A stretch of DNA of 64,000 nt from Microbacteriaceae bacterium (GTDB taxonomy: Bacteria > Actinomycetota > Actinomycetes > Actinomycetales > Microbacteriaceae), in contig JAODMO010000039.1 of NCBI GenBank assembly GCA_025464995.1, positions 1-64,000 on the forward strand, in the 5' to 3' direction. Position 1 is the first letter of the stretch; each line of letters opens with the position of its first letter. This document shows positions 1 through 10,850 of this stretch, one piece after another. The notes under the pieces are model-generated. The model searched no databases. It saw nothing but the letters and a program-made list of their open reading frames with translations, and was not told where the DNA came from. Position numbers and translations under genes: made by a program.

Positions 1-120
1 TACGACGTGGTTGCAGCATCTGCCGGTTCGAAGACTCTCGAGGCCCAGATCACGCCGACCGTGAACCCGACCACCCTGACGACGGTTCCGCTCGACTGCG
101 CGACCGTTCCCGCGGGCTAG
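1..120 (+). CDS. C-terminal end of an unidentified protein (5' partial)
   Basis: An open frame enters from the left edge and ends at TAG (118-120), giving 39 residues that finish in DCATVPAG. The visible part is rich in Thr, Val, Ala and Pro, which would fit the tail of a secreted or surface protein, but nothing diagnostic is present. It ends one base before the VanZ-like gene, so the two are probably co-transcribed. No function can be assigned. Confidence 0.55.
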   Translation, partial: YDVVAASAGSKTLEAQITPTVNPTTLTTVPLDCATVPAG

Positions 121-121
121 C

Positions 122-601
122 ATGAAGGCAGCCCGCTTCCGCCGCCGGCTCGTGTCGGCGATGCTCGTCGTCTACACGGGCTTCGTGCTGCTGATCACGC
201 TGACCCCGCGCATGCCGGGAACAGGGCTCGTGTCTCGTGTGGTGCACCGGTTTCTGTACGAGCTCCGCGAACACGGCATCACCAACATCCACTTCCTCGA
301 TATCGAATTCTTCGGCAACATCCTGATGTTCGTTCCCCTGGGTGTCTTCGCGGCCTTGCTCGTTCCGCGACGCGCGTGGTGGACGTTGCTGTTCATGGGC
401 ACCGCCTTCTCAGGCGTCATCGAGGCGTCGCAGGCGGCGTTCCTGCCCGACCGCTTCCCGGAGGTGCGTGACCTCATCTCGAACACCACCGGCTTCCTCA
501 TTGGAGCGGTCGTGTCGGTCGCCTTGCGGCTGTTGGTGGCGCACCGCGATGGGCTCGTCGAACAAGACCGCCGCCGGGCGGAATCGCTTGCCCGACGATA
601 G
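122..601 (+). CDS. VanZ-like family membrane protein
   Basis: A 159-residue integral membrane protein with about four hydrophobic segments (near residues 11-28, 62-80, 84-102 and 120-138). The NILMFVPLG stretch and the later F-x-G-V-I-E-x-x-Q segment are typical of the VanZ-like family, which is named after a teicoplanin-resistance accessory protein. Most members have no proven role and are thought to act at the cell envelope. The gene follows the preceding frame by one base and overlaps the GtrA gene, suggesting a small envelope operon. Glycopeptide resistance should not be assumed. Confidence 0.8.
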   Translation: MKAARFRRRLVSAMLVVYTGFVLLITLTPRMPGTGLVSRVVHRFLYELREHGITNIHFLDIEFFGNILMFVPLGVFAALLVPRRAWWTLLFMGTAFSGVIEASQAAFLPDRFPEVRDLISNTTGFLIGAVVSVALRLLVAHRDGLVEQDRRRAESLARR

Positions 602-1001
602 GCGACCTCCGTCGCTGAGGGTGCTGCTCGGTCGCGAGGAGATCCGCTTCCTCCTCGTCGGCGTCATCAATACGGTGGTCGGGTACGGGCTGTTCGCCCT
701 GTTCCTGCTCGTGTTCGGCTACCTGGTCAGCCTGTACCTGTCGTACGCGGTCGCCGTCAGCCTCGCGTTCCTGTTGCACCGCCGGTTCACCTTCCGGGTG
801 AAGGGCAATGTGCTGGTCGACTTCGTGCGATTCGTCGGCGTCTACGTCGTCTCGCTCGCGGTCAACAGTGTGGTGCTTCCCCTGCTCGTGGAGATCGCAG
901 GGCTTCACCCGCTCATCGCCCAGGGAATCGCGCTGGTGATAACGACGCTGATCAGCTACGTCGGGCACAAGTGGTTCTCGTTCCGCCGTTCGTCGGTCTG
1001 A
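549..1001 (+). CDS. GtrA family membrane protein
   Basis: About 150 residues with four transmembrane segments. The start of the first (FLLVGVINTVVGYGLFALF), the HRRFTFR loop and the terminal HKWFSFR are typical of GtrA proteins, which are thought to help move lipid-linked sugars across the membrane during surface glycan decoration. The start is uncertain: ATG at 549 overlaps the VanZ-like gene by 53 bases, while TTG at 588 and GTG at 621 are shorter alternatives in the same frame. An efficient hairpin terminator follows. The gene fits a role in the cell-envelope glycan biology seen further along the window. Confidence 0.82.
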   Translation: MGSSNKTAAGRNRLPDDRRPPSLRVLLGREEIRFLLVGVINTVVGYGLFALFLLVFGYLVSLYLSYAVAVSLAFLLHRRFTFRVKGNVLVDFVRFVGVYVVSLAVNSVVLPLLVEIAGLHPLIAQGIALVITTLISYVGHKWFSFRRSSV

Positions 1002-1029
1002 TCCTCTCCTCCCCGGTCGATTGCCTGTG

Positions 1030-1061
1030 GAGAAGGGTCCCCGGTTCGGGGTCTTCTCTTT
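1030..1061 (+). terminator. Rho-independent terminator after the GtrA gene
   Basis: GAGAAG (1030-1035) pairs with CTTCTC (1053-1058) and CCCCG (1039-1043) pairs with CGGGG (1047-1051), leaving a small internal loop. TTT follows at 1059-1061. It lies between the GtrA stop codon and the next start codon. Confidence 0.75.
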
Positions 1062-1093
1062 AGAAACGTGTTCGACGCTGTGAGAATTGACGC

Positions 1094-2485
1094 ATGTTAA
1101 CTCTCGCAGACTCCTTCGATGCAACGCTCGTTGCCGCTCACGATGCTGCGACCGCCTTGCCGACGGATGCTGCGGCCTTCGCGTCGCTCGGCGATGACGA
1201 GTTGTTGGCGACGCAACGGATGTTGGCATCCGCCCGCCGCGCGATCGAGGCGTGCGCCGCGGTCGCCGCCGGCGAGATCGGCCGCCGCTCTCGCCCCGAG
1301 CTCGGGTATACCGGGCTGGCGCAGCGGTCCGGATTCCGCACCGCGGAGAAGCTGGTGCAGCATGAGACCGGGTCCACGGCACGCGACGCCGTCAATCTCG
1401 TGAAGGTGGGCGCACTCGTGCACGACGCCCAAGCCCCTTTCGAGACGGGGGAATCGTGGATGTTGCCGGTCGGGCTAGCCGTGGCAGCCGGTGAGATCTC
1501 CGTTGAGGCGGCGAGGGCGATCAGGAGCGGGCTGGGCGATCCGTCTGAGGGTGTCACGTCTGCCCAACTCGCGGCCGCGGTCGCCCAGCTGATGCAGCTG
1601 CCGCTCGACGCCGATGCGCTCTTCACGCGAGCGCGCGAGCTGCGCGACGACCTCGACGAGGTCGGCATCGTCGAGCGGGAGAGGGCGATCTACGAGCAGC
1701 GGGCGATCCGCCGGGTGAATCGCCCCAACGGGCTGCGCCGATACGTCATCGACGGCGATCTGGAGTCGACCGCGTTTCTCGACGGGCTGTATGACGCCAT
1801 GACGTCGCCGCGGCGCGGTGGACCGAGATTCGTGTCGCCCGAGGATCAAGCGTGGGCAGAGGCGGTGAAGGGCGACGCGCGCACGACCGAGCAGTACGTG
1901 CACGACGGAGTACTGCACCTTCTGCGCTCTGCGACGTTGATCGATGACGCAGACACGCGCGCCATCGTCGGCTCGCGTGTGCCCGCCGTGAAGCTGCTCG
2001 CCTCCGTCGACGCGCTCGTTGCGCGCAACGGCCACGGGCGCATCGAGGGCATCGACATCCCGGTGTCGATCGCGACCGTGGAGCGCGCGGTCTGCGCCGG
2101 TTCGACAGTGACCATCGACTTCTACGAGGGCCAACCGCTCAATCTGGGGCGGGAACAGCGGCTCTTCTCGCCCGCCCAACGGATAGCGATGGTCGCGCGA
2201 GATGGCGCGTGCATGTGGATGGATTGTGACCGCCCTCCATCGTGGACGGAGGCACACCACATAGACGAGTGGGAACGCGATCACGGAAAGACCGACATCG
2301 CCGACGGGATACTGCTGTGCCGACATCACCACATGTTGTTGCACAATAACGGCTGGCGGGTAACGCGAGACGGCACGCAGTACTGGCTCGTGCCCCCCAC
2401 TTCGGTCGACCCTGCCCAGACGCCCATTCGTCTGTCGTCGAAGAGCCAGGCACTGCGCGACCTGCAACTGGCGAGCGTCGGATGA
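1094..2485 (+). CDS. DUF222/HNH endonuclease domain protein (13E12-repeat type)
   Basis: 463 residues. The N-terminal two thirds are the helical DUF222 domain found in actinobacterial 13E12 REP-family proteins. Near residues 370-425 lies an HNH nuclease module: C-x-W-x-D-C, the AHHIDEW core, a further LCRHHHMLLH and a final NNGW. This is the treble-clef metal-binding fold, with the first AHH as catalytic candidate. Such genes occur in many copies in actinobacterial genomes and are often treated as selfish or defence-related elements, but their role is not settled. The gene stands alone, after a terminator and convergent with the transporter gene. The ATG is preceded by GAGAAT six bases upstream, a near match to a leaderless -10 box. 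Confidence 0.88.
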   Translation: MLTLADSFDATLVAAHDAATALPTDAAAFASLGDDELLATQRMLASARRAIEACAAVAAGEIGRRSRPELGYTGLAQRSGFRTAEKLVQHETGSTARDAVNLVKVGALVHDAQAPFETGESWMLPVGLAVAAGEISVEAARAIRSGLGDPSEGVTSAQLAAAVAQLMQLPLDADALFTRARELRDDLDEVGIVERERAIYEQRAIRRVNRPNGLRRYVIDGDLESTAFLDGLYDAMTSPRRGGPRFVSPEDQAWAEAVKGDARTTEQYVHDGVLHLLRSATLIDDADTRAIVGSRVPAVKLLASVDALVARNGHGRIEGIDIPVSIATVERAVCAGSTVTIDFYEGQPLNLGREQRLFSPAQRIAMVARDGACMWMDCDRPPSWTEAHHIDEWERDHGKTDIADGILLCRHHHMLLHNNGWRVTRDGTQYWLVPPTSVDPAQTPIRLSSKSQALRDLQLASVG

Positions 2486-2525
2486 CTTTGCGAACCATCT
2501 CCTCTCTAGCGCGCCGGGCGGCGGC

Positions 2526-3446
2526 TCACGCCAGGGCGAGCATTCCGCCGGCGGCGACCGCGAGCACGAGGCCGACGATCTGCACGGGGGCGATCCGCTC
2601 CTTCAATACGAGCGCGGCGAGGATGATGGTGCCGGCGGGGTACAGTGCGGTGAGCACGGCCATCACTGACAATTCGCCGAGGCGCACGCCGAGCAGCAGC
2701 CCCGCGTTCGCGACGGCATCGACGATGCCGCACGCGATCGCGAGGGTGAGGCCGGGCCGCCAGGAGGGCGGGGTCGGGGCTGACCGTGCCTGGCCCGGCT
2801 GCGACCGCTTCTCGGTACTGCCGCTGCGCGGCCCACTCGACCGGCGGCGCCAGGCGACGAGCGCGAGCAGGCCGATGATAGCGAACATGATTGCGCCGTT
2901 GACCGCTCGGTTCATGACGAGGGGCACGAGCCCCGAGTCATCCGGAGCCAGGTCGATGAGAACGAGGAAGACGCCAATGGCGACGCCCGAGCCGACGGCC
3001 ATCAGGACGCCCTTGAGCGACGGACGTACCGCGCCCTTCTCGGGCACGAAACCGACGAGCACCACAGCGACGAGAGCCAGCCCGAGCGCGACGTATCCGA
3101 GGGGCTGGAGGCGTTCCCCCGCGGCGAGGCCGATCGTGAGCGGAACGATCGCCGACACGACCGCGGTGAGCGGGGAGAGGATGCTCATGGGGCCGATTGC
3201 GAGGCACGCGTACAACAGCCCGATCGCCACCGCACCGCTCACGCCGCTCAGCGCGCCCAGCGCAACCGCCTCCGTCGACCACGTGCTCGGTACCAGCGGC
3301 AAAGCGGTGAGCAGCAGTATGAGGCCGGTCACCGCGGCGATCGCGGTCACCCGCACGGCGCTGATGCGGCGCGAGGCGCTGCCCCCGAGGAAGTCAGCGG
3401 CCCCGAAGATGAGGGCGCTGACGAGACCGATGGCGACGGTGAGCAT
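2526..3446 (-). CDS. EamA/DMT family transporter
   Basis: About 306 residues from the ATG at 3446 (MLTVAIGLVSALIFGAADF). An in-frame start at 3497 would add 17 polar residues and is less likely. It has roughly ten hydrophobic segments in two homologous halves, as in the drug/metabolite transporter superfamily, which exports amino acids, nucleotides or other metabolites. Substrate cannot be read from sequence. The halves are joined by an unusually long, charged, low-complexity cytoplasmic loop (around residues 200-235, rich in R, S, P and G). The gene is transcribed away from the large nuclease gene and converges on the HNH gene. Confidence 0.85.
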   Translation of the reverse strand: MLTVAIGLVSALIFGAADFLGGSASRRISAVRVTAIAAVTGLILLLTALPLVPSTWSTEAVALGALSGVSGAVAIGLLYACLAIGPMSILSPLTAVVSAIVPLTIGLAAGERLQPLGYVALGLALVAVVLVGFVPEKGAVRPSLKGVLMAVGSGVAIGVFLVLIDLAPDDSGLVPLVMNRAVNGAIMFAIIGLLALVAWRRRSSGPRSGSTEKRSQPGQARSAPTPPSWRPGLTLAIACGIVDAVANAGLLLGVRLGELSVMAVLTALYPAGTIILAALVLKERIAPVQIVGLVLAVAAGGMLALA

Positions 3447-3504
3447 GCCTTCACGGTATCCGGTGAATTGCGCGTTACAGGCGGATGACATCTTCATCGG
3501 TTAC

Positions 3505-3534
3505 TCGACAGGTGTCGGCACCTGTGAATAGGCT
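3505..3534 (+). promoter_or_regulatory. Promoter of the nuclease/nucleotidase gene with a palindromic operator in its spacer
   Basis: A -35-like TCGACA (3505-3510) and a -10 TAGGCT (3529-3534) are 18 bases apart. A perfect inverted repeat, ACAGGTG-TCGG-CACCTGT (3508-3525), fills the spacer, where a bound repressor would block RNA polymerase. The predicted leader then carries a short GCCCC/GGGGC hairpin (3543-3557). This lies in the 148-base region between two divergent genes, so the palindrome could also affect the transporter. Confidence 0.5.
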
Positions 3535-3594
3535 ACGAATCGGCCCCCTTTCGGGGCACGCCGAGAAGTCCCTCAGCCAAGGAGCAACTCCCCC

Positions 3595-6500
3595 ATGATG
3601 ACGACGACGCCACCGAAGCCAGCACGATCGGGGGCACGTCGCGCCATCGCGATCGCGACAGCCACCGCACTCACCCTGGGCCTCACCGCCCTGACGGCAC
3701 CCGCGGCGCTCGCCGCGGCACCCACCAACACGATCGCCGAGGTGCAGGGCGACGGCGCAGCCACGCCGCTCGCCGGCTCGGTCGTCACGATCGAGGGCGT
3801 CGTGACGGGCGACTACCGGGCGACGAGCGCGAGCGGTTACCGCGGCTTCTATGTGCAGGCCGCGTCATCCGGGGGAACGACGGATGCTACCCCCGGCCGT
3901 TCTGACGGCATCTTCGTCTTCTCTGCCAACGCCAACCCGGCCATCGCGATCGGCGACCTCGTCGCCGTGACGGGCACCGCGAGCGAGTTCAACGGTCAGA
4001 CCCAGATCGCGGCCACGGCCGACGCCAACTACTCCGTCGTCACCGCGGGTGTCGGTGTGCCCGCCCCGACGGTGCTGCCCGACTCGGTGGTGGGCGCCGC
4101 ACGCGAGTCGTTCGAGGGGATGCTCGTCACGCCCGACAAGGCGTACCTCAGCTCGAGCCACCAGCTGTTCAACTTCGGCACCCTGTGGCTCGGCGTCGGG
4201 TCGCTGCCCGTCAAGGCGACCGAGACGACCGATGCGGGGCCAGACGCGCAAGCGATCGCCGCCGACAACCGCGCAAGCCGTCTCCTCGTCGACGACGGCT
4301 ACAGCATCCAGGTCTCGAACGCCGCACACGTCGGCGACCAGCCGTACTTCGACGAGGCAACCGTCGTGCGCAACGGTGACCGGTTCATCTCCCCCGCCGC
4401 CGGCATGATCCTCGGGTGGGGCTTCGACGACTGGCGCCTGCAGCCGCAACTGCCGCTGACCGACGCCTCCCCGGCCGCTACCGCAGCACTCGAGCCGACC
4501 TGGGAGTCGCTCAACCCGCGCACCGCGGCTCCGGCCGAGGTCGGTGGCGACGTGTCGGCGGCATCCTTCAACGTGTTCAACTACTTCACCACCTTCGGCG
4601 GCCAGGCCCGAGGCGCCGAAGACGAGGCCGCGTTCCTGGTGCAGCAGTCGAAGATCGTCTCGGCGATCAACGCGCTCGGTGCCGACATCGTCGGGCTCAT
4701 GGAGATCGAGAACTCGGTCAAGCTCGGCGAGGCCCCCGATGAAGCGCTCGGCAACCTCGTCGACGCACTCAACGCGGCCAACGCCCCCGGCACATGGGCC
4801 TACGTGCCGACACCGGCGCCGCTGCTCGATGCGGCCACGACCGACTACATCACGAGCGCGATCATCTACAAGCCGGCCGCGGCAACGCCCGTCGGCGCGA
4901 GCTTCGCGTCGGTCGACGAGACCGTGTGGGACATCGCGCGCGAGCCCATCGCGCAGACCTTCGAGACCGTCGCCAACGGCAAGAACGTCACCGTCGTCGC
5001 CAACCACTTCAAGTCGAAGAGCCCGCCGAGCGGCAACACCGCCCCCGAGCCGGCCGACCTGCAGGGCTTCTTCAACGCCGAGCGCGTCGAGCAGGCGAAC
5101 AACCTCGTCGGTTTCGTGAACACGATCACCGCCGACCCGGCCAAGGGCGAGAACGTGCTGCTCGTCGGCGACTTCAACTCCTACGCGCAGGAAGACCCCG
5201 TGCAGGTGCTCACCGCCGCCGGCCTCGTCGACCTCGTTGCGACGAAAGACCCGACCGAGTACACCTACTCCTTCGACGGCGAGCTCGGATCGCTCGACCA
5301 CGCATTCGCGACACCCGCTCTCGCAGCATCCGTCAGCGGGGTGGATGTCTGGAACATCAACTCTCCCGAATGGAGCGACCGCGGTTACGAGTTCGGTGCC
5401 GCCGAGCCGGGCACGCCCTACCGCTCGAGCGACCACGACCCGATCAAGGTCGGCATCGACTCGGTGCCCGCCCCCGTCGACATTGACATCCTGTCGATCA
5501 ACGACTTCCACGGCCGGCTCGAGGCGGCCCCGCCCGCAGCGGGCGCGGCGGTGCTCGGCGGAATGGTCAACTCCTACCGCGCGGCGAACCCCAACACGGT
5601 CTTCGCGGCCGCGGGCGACCTGATCGGCGCATCGACGTTCACGTCGTTCATCCAGAACGACGAACCGACCATCGAGGCCTTCAACGAGATGGGGCTCGAC
5701 GCGAGCGCGTTCGGAAACCACGAGTTCGACCAGGGGCGCGAAGACGTCGACAACCGCATCCTCCCGCACGCCGACTGGGACTACCTGTCGGCCAACATCT
5801 ACGACCGCGCGACCGGTGAGCCGGCGTACCAGCAGTACTCCCTCAAGGAGTTCGGCGACGTCACCGTCGGTTTCGTCGGCGCCATGACCGAAGAGCTGCC
5901 GAGCCTCGTCAGCCCGGCAGGCATCGCGACCCTCGAGGTGCGGCAGGTGGTGCCCGAGGTCAACCGGGTGGCCGACCAACTGAGCGACGGCGACCCCGCC
6001 AACGGCGAGGCCGACGTGGTTGTGCTCCTCGTGCACGAGGGAGCGGCGACGCCCGACATCGGGAGCGCGACCGACAACTCGCCGTTCGGGCGGATCGTCA
6101 ACGGTGCAGACGCGAACATCGACGCGATCGTCTCGGGCCACACGCACCTCGCTTACGATCACGAGATCCCGATCCCCGGCACGACCACGCTGCGTCCGGT
6201 GCTCTCTTCGGGGCAGTACGGCGAGAAGTACAGCCACATGGACCTGTCGGTCGACCCGGTGACCGGTGACATCCTCAGCCTCTCCGCCGAGGTGCTGCCG
6301 CTCGTCGGTGCGTTCGCCCCCGACCCCGAGGTGGCGAAGATCGCCTCCGACGCGGTCGCGGTCGCCGACGTCAAGGGTGCGGTCAAGGTCGGCGAGATCA
6401 CCGGCGACTTCACCCGGGCGAGCCAGTCGGGCGGCACCTTCGCTGAGAACCGCGGAGGCGAGTCGACACTAGGCAACTTCGTGGCCGACGTGCAGCAGGC

Positions 6501-7623
6501 GGCGACGGCCGATGCCGGCTCCGACCTCGCACTGATGAACCCGGGTGGCCTGCGAGCCGACCTGAAGAGCGCCTCGACCGGACCCAACGACCCCGTGGGC
6601 AACGTCACCTTCAAAGAGGCGGCGGGCGTGCAACCCTTCGCCAACACGCTCGTCACCCTCGACCTCACCGGAACACAGTTGAAGTCGGTGCTCGAAGAGC
6701 AGTGGCAGCCGGCCAGCGCGAGCAGGCCGTTCCTCAAGCTCGGTGTGTCGAAGGCGCTCACGTACACCTACGATCCCACCGCAGCGGCGGGCGACCACAT
6801 CGACGCGATCTACGTGGCAGGCAAGCTCGTGGCACCCGGCGACACCTTCGCGGTGACGGTGAACTCGTTCCTCGCGTCGGGCGGCGACAACTTCGCCACC
6901 CTGGCCCAGGGCACGAACCGGGCAGACAGCGGCCGCGTGGATCTCCAGAGCATGGTCGACTACTTCACGGCGAACCCCGTCGTGAGCCCCGACTACGCCC
7001 AGCGGTCGGTAGGCGTCACGGTCACGCCGGCCCCCACCGCGGACGGTTACGCGCCCGGCGACGCCATGACGCTCGGCCTCTCCTCGTTGCTGTTCAGCAA
7101 CGGCGAACCGAACGCGGGAACGGCCGTCGTGAGCGCCGGAGGTGTGGAGCTCGGACGAGCCGCGATCGACCCTGCCATCGTCGACACGACCGACGAGGTG
7201 GGCCGCGCGAGCGTTCCCATCACGATCCCGGCCGGCACACCGACCGGCACACTCGTGCTCACCGTCAGCGTGCCCGAGACCGGCACGTCGATCGATGTGC
7301 CCATCCAGGTCGTCGCAGCGCCGCCGCCCGTCGAGAAGAAGGAGTCGTCGACGAGCGGATCGGCGAACAAGCTGGTCGTCTTCGGCAACTCGCCGGTCAC
7401 CTACTCGGTGCGGGTTCGCGCCGACGGGGTGGTGCCCACGGGCGACGTCGCCATCTATGACGGCCTGCGCCAGATCAGCACGGTCACGCTCAACTCGTCG
7501 GGACGCGGCACGGTCACACTGCCGAAGCTCAAGCGAGGACTGCACCTGCTGATCCCACGGTACGAGGGCAACGATCAGCTGCTCGGCTCGACCGGCTGGC
7601 CGTCACTCGTGCTGGTGTTCTAG
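3595..7623 (+). CDS. Secreted multidomain nuclease / 5'-nucleotidase (ExeM/NucH-like fused to UshA/YfkN-like)
   Basis: 1342 residues. A signal peptide (about 1-41, cleavage after AALAA) is followed by an OB-fold-like region (45-150). An endonuclease/exonuclease/phosphatase domain (about 320-620) shows SFNVFNYF, LMEIENS, GDFNSY and SSDHDP. A metallophosphatase domain (630-860) has SINDFHGRLE, AAGD, GNHEFDQG and SGHTHLAY. The 5'-nucleotidase C-terminal domain (about 940-1120) has GNFVAD and ASGGDNF. Ig-like modules close the protein. Known relatives degrade extracellular DNA and dephosphorylate nucleotides, so this enzyme could scavenge phosphate and nucleosides. AAGGAG lies 12 bases before the ATG. 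No wall-sorting signal is visible. Confidence 0.9.
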   Translation: MMTTTPPKPARSGARRAIAIATATALTLGLTALTAPAALAAAPTNTIAEVQGDGAATPLAGSVVTIEGVVTGDYRATSASGYRGFYVQAASSGGTTDATPGRSDGIFVFSANANPAIAIGDLVAVTGTASEFNGQTQIAATADANYSVVTAGVGVPAPTVLPDSVVGAARESFEGMLVTPDKAYLSSSHQLFNFGTLWLGVGSLPVKATETTDAGPDAQAIAADNRASRLLVDDGYSIQVSNAAHVGDQPYFDEATVVRNGDRFISPAAGMILGWGFDDWRLQPQLPLTDASPAATAALEPTWESLNPRTAAPAEVGGDVSAASFNVFNYFTTFGGQARGAEDEAAFLVQQSKIVSAINALGADIVGLMEIENSVKLGEAPDEALGNLVDALNAANAPGTWAYVPTPAPLLDAATTDYITSAIIYKPAAATPVGASFASVDETVWDIAREPIAQTFETVANGKNVTVVANHFKSKSPPSGNTAPEPADLQGFFNAERVEQANNLVGFVNTITADPAKGENVLLVGDFNSYAQEDPVQVLTAAGLVDLVATKDPTEYTYSFDGELGSLDHAFATPALAASVSGVDVWNINSPEWSDRGYEFGAAEPGTPYRSSDHDPIKVGIDSVPAPVDIDILSINDFHGRLEAAPPAAGAAVLGGMVNSYRAANPNTVFAAAGDLIGASTFTSFIQNDEPTIEAFNEMGLDASAFGNHEFDQGREDVDNRILPHADWDYLSANIYDRATGEPAYQQYSLKEFGDVTVGFVGAMTEELPSLVSPAGIATLEVRQVVPEVNRVADQLSDGDPANGEADVVVLLVHEGAATPDIGSATDNSPFGRIVNGADANIDAIVSGHTHLAYDHEIPIPGTTTLRPVLSSGQYGEKYSHMDLSVDPVTGDILSLSAEVLPLVGAFAPDPEVAKIASDAVAVADVKGAVKVGEITGDFTRASQSGGTFAENRGGESTLGNFVADVQQAATADAGSDLALMNPGGLRADLKSASTGPNDPVGNVTFKEAAGVQPFANTLVTLDLTGTQLKSVLEEQWQPASASRPFLKLGVSKALTYTYDPTAAAGDHIDAIYVAGKLVAPGDTFAVTVNSFLASGGDNFATLAQGTNRADSGRVDLQSMVDYFTANPVVSPDYAQRSVGVTVTPAPTADGYAPGDAMTLGLSSLLFSNGEPNAGTAVVSAGGVELGRAAIDPAIVDTTDEVGRASVPITIPAGTPTGTLVLTVSVPETGTSIDVPIQVVAAPPPVEKKESSTSGSANKLVVFGNSPVTYSVRVRADGVVPTGDVAIYDGLRQISTVTLNSSGRGTVTLPKLKRGLHLLIPRYEGNDQLLGSTGWPSLVLVF

Positions 7624-7648
7624 TCGACCCACGGGGCGACGCAGAAGT

Positions 7649-7684
7649 GGCCGTACCGAGTCAGGATGCTGACTCGGTACGGCC
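7649..7684 (+). terminator. Strong hairpin terminator after the nuclease gene
   Basis: A perfect 15-base-pair inverted repeat (7649-7663 with 7670-7684) around a GGATGC loop starts 25 bases after the stop codon. There is no T-run after it, so it may act as a hairpin-only terminator, which is common in actinobacteria, or as an mRNA stabiliser. Confidence 0.7.
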
Positions 7685-7854
7685 GCGGTGCTCACGTCTT
7701 CGCATTCACATTCGCCATCGCGGAGTGGTGTATTTCGGGTTCCGACTCGATAGTGATTTCACCGCACAATCGGCGTAACGCTGCAGCGCGTCTCGTAACG
7801 TCCGGAGCTGATCACAGGCTTGGTCTCACCCGGCCGACCGTCAGTTGCACTGGG

Positions 7855-7866
7855 TAAACTCGGCGA

Positions 7867-7867
<1 letters not shown>
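7855..7867 (+). promoter_or_regulatory. Leaderless promoter of recQ
   Basis: TAAACT (7855-7860) matches the actinobacterial -10 consensus TANNNT. It sits six bases before the GTG start at 7867, the spacing expected when transcription begins at the start codon. No Shine-Dalgarno sequence precedes the GTG, which agrees with a leaderless mRNA. Confidence 0.5.
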
Positions 7868-9864
<1,997 letters not shown>

Positions 9865-9892
9865 AGACCGAGCGCGAGTCTCTCTGCGCGCG

Positions 9893-10279
9893 CTACTCTC
9901 CGTCGGGAGCGCCCGCGTCATCACGCTGCGCGGCGATATCCGCGTGCACCTGCTCCATGTCCAGGCCGCGCACCGCGTCGATGACCTGGGTCAGCGCCGG
10001 AGCGGGGAGAGCGCCCGGTTGTGAGAACACCAGCACCCCGTCGCGGAAGGCCATGAGCGTTGGAATCGACGTGATCCCCGCGGCGCCGGCGAGTGCCTGC
10101 TGATCTTCGGTGTCGACCTTCGCGAAGGTGATGTCAGGGTTGGTGTTGCTGGCGTCGTCGAAGATGGGGCCGAACTGCTTGCACGGGCCGCACCACTCGG
10201 CCCAGAAGTCGACGAGCGTGATGCCGGGCTGAAGAACGGTGGACTCGAAGTCGTCAGAGGTCAGATTTACGGTAGCCAT
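9893..10279 (-). CDS. trxA: Thioredoxin
   Basis: 128 residues. The thioredoxin fold is complete through about residue 105, with the redox centre WCGPC (Cys30 and Cys33), the VDFWAEW strand before it and the conserved cis-proline in SIPTLMAFRDG. It reduces protein disulfides in the cytoplasm, normally recycled by thioredoxin reductase, which is not in this window. A 20-residue acidic tail (EQVHADIAAQRDDAGAPDGE) extends past the usual end. The gene converges on recQ with 28 bases between them. Its ATG has no Shine-Dalgarno but a TAGGCT -10 box six bases upstream. Confidence 0.92.
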   Translation of the reverse strand: MATVNLTSDDFESTVLQPGITLVDFWAEWCGPCKQFGPIFDDASNTNPDITFAKVDTEDQQALAGAAGITSIPTLMAFRDGVLVFSQPGALPAPALTQVIDAVRGLDMEQVHADIAAQRDDAGAPDGE

Positions 10280-10291
10280 GCCTCAAGCCTA
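10279..10291 (-). promoter_or_regulatory. Leaderless promoter of trxA
   Basis: On the minus strand TAGGCT (10291 to 10286) is followed by six bases and then the ATG at 10279. This is the TANNNT-N6-start arrangement of leaderless actinobacterial genes, and it matches the arrangement before recQ, csrA and the zinc metallopeptidase gene in this window. Confidence 0.5.
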
Positions 10292-10342
10292 GGAGCCATC
10301 TCGTGAAGTCGCGTGCTGTGCGACGGCAACCCGCGTAGGGCA

Positions 10343-10822
10343 TTAGGCATCTACACCGATCGTGCGTTCTGAGTGGTGGGGATCGCGCGCTGAACCGGCG
10401 ATGATTTCTAGTGCTCGTCGCAGTTGCGTGCTGGAGGTGTGTACGGTGTACGGGAAGTACACGACCTGCACGCCCACCGCCGCGAATTCCCGCTCGAGAC
10501 GCAGCCCCTTCTCGGTGCCGCGCCAGTCGTCGCCCTTGAAGAATGTCGTGAAGCCCACCTCTCGCCACGTGTCGAGCTTGTCGGGCACGGTCTCTGCACG
10601 CGCTTCGTCGACAAAGGTGATGTGGCTGACGATCTCCAGACGCTCGGCGAGAGGGATGACCGGCGTCACGCCTTTGGTGAGTTGCAGCATCTCGTCAGAG
10701 ACCACTCCGGCCACCAAGTAGTCGCACTGGCTCTTGGCATGTTTCAGGATGTTGAGGTGGCCCACGTGGAACAGGTCGAAGGCTCCTGCGGCGTAACCGA
10801 TTTTTCGGGTCATCGGAATCAC
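10343..10822 (-). CDS. Cytidylyltransferase-like nucleotidyltransferase (glycerol-3-phosphate cytidylyltransferase family)
   Basis: 159 residues of the small nucleotidyltransferase fold. GAFDLFHVGHLNIL contains the HxGH motif (HVGH, 18-21) that binds the triphosphate, FFKGDDWRGT sits at the alcohol-phosphate side, and HTSSTQLRR replaces the usual ISTTxIR motif. TagD-type enzymes make CDP-glycerol from CTP and glycerol-3-phosphate; other members use ethanolamine, ribitol or sugar phosphates, so the substrate is open. The GTG at 10822 has a GAAGAG Shine-Dalgarno; ATG at 10813 is an alternative. It is the last gene of the leftward polysaccharide block and may feed the CDP-alcohol phosphotransferase at 30.2 kb. 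Confidence 0.8.
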   Translation of the reverse strand: MIPMTRKIGYAAGAFDLFHVGHLNILKHAKSQCDYLVAGVVSDEMLQLTKGVTPVIPLAERLEIVSHITFVDEARAETVPDKLDTWREVGFTTFFKGDDWRGTEKGLRLEREFAAVGVQVVYFPYTVHTSSTQLRRALEIIAGSARDPHHSERTIGVDA

Positions 10823-10850
10823 TATTTCTCTTCGGTGAGAATGCCAGAGG

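Noticed and set aside
122..601. VanZ-like gene considered as a glycopeptide-resistance gene
   Set aside because: Only the broad VanZ-like membrane domain is present, with no vanH, vanA or vanX neighbours.
2482..3531. A 349-codon plus-strand frame opposite the EamA transporter gene
   Set aside because: Ser/Thr/Arg/Pro-rich with no motif; the minus frame has ten membrane helices in the expected arrangement.
3865..6237. A 790-codon open frame on the minus strand opposite the nuclease gene
   Set aside because: It is an antisense frame kept open by high-GC codon bias; the composition is Arg/Val/Gly-rich without domains, and the plus strand encodes clear enzyme motifs.
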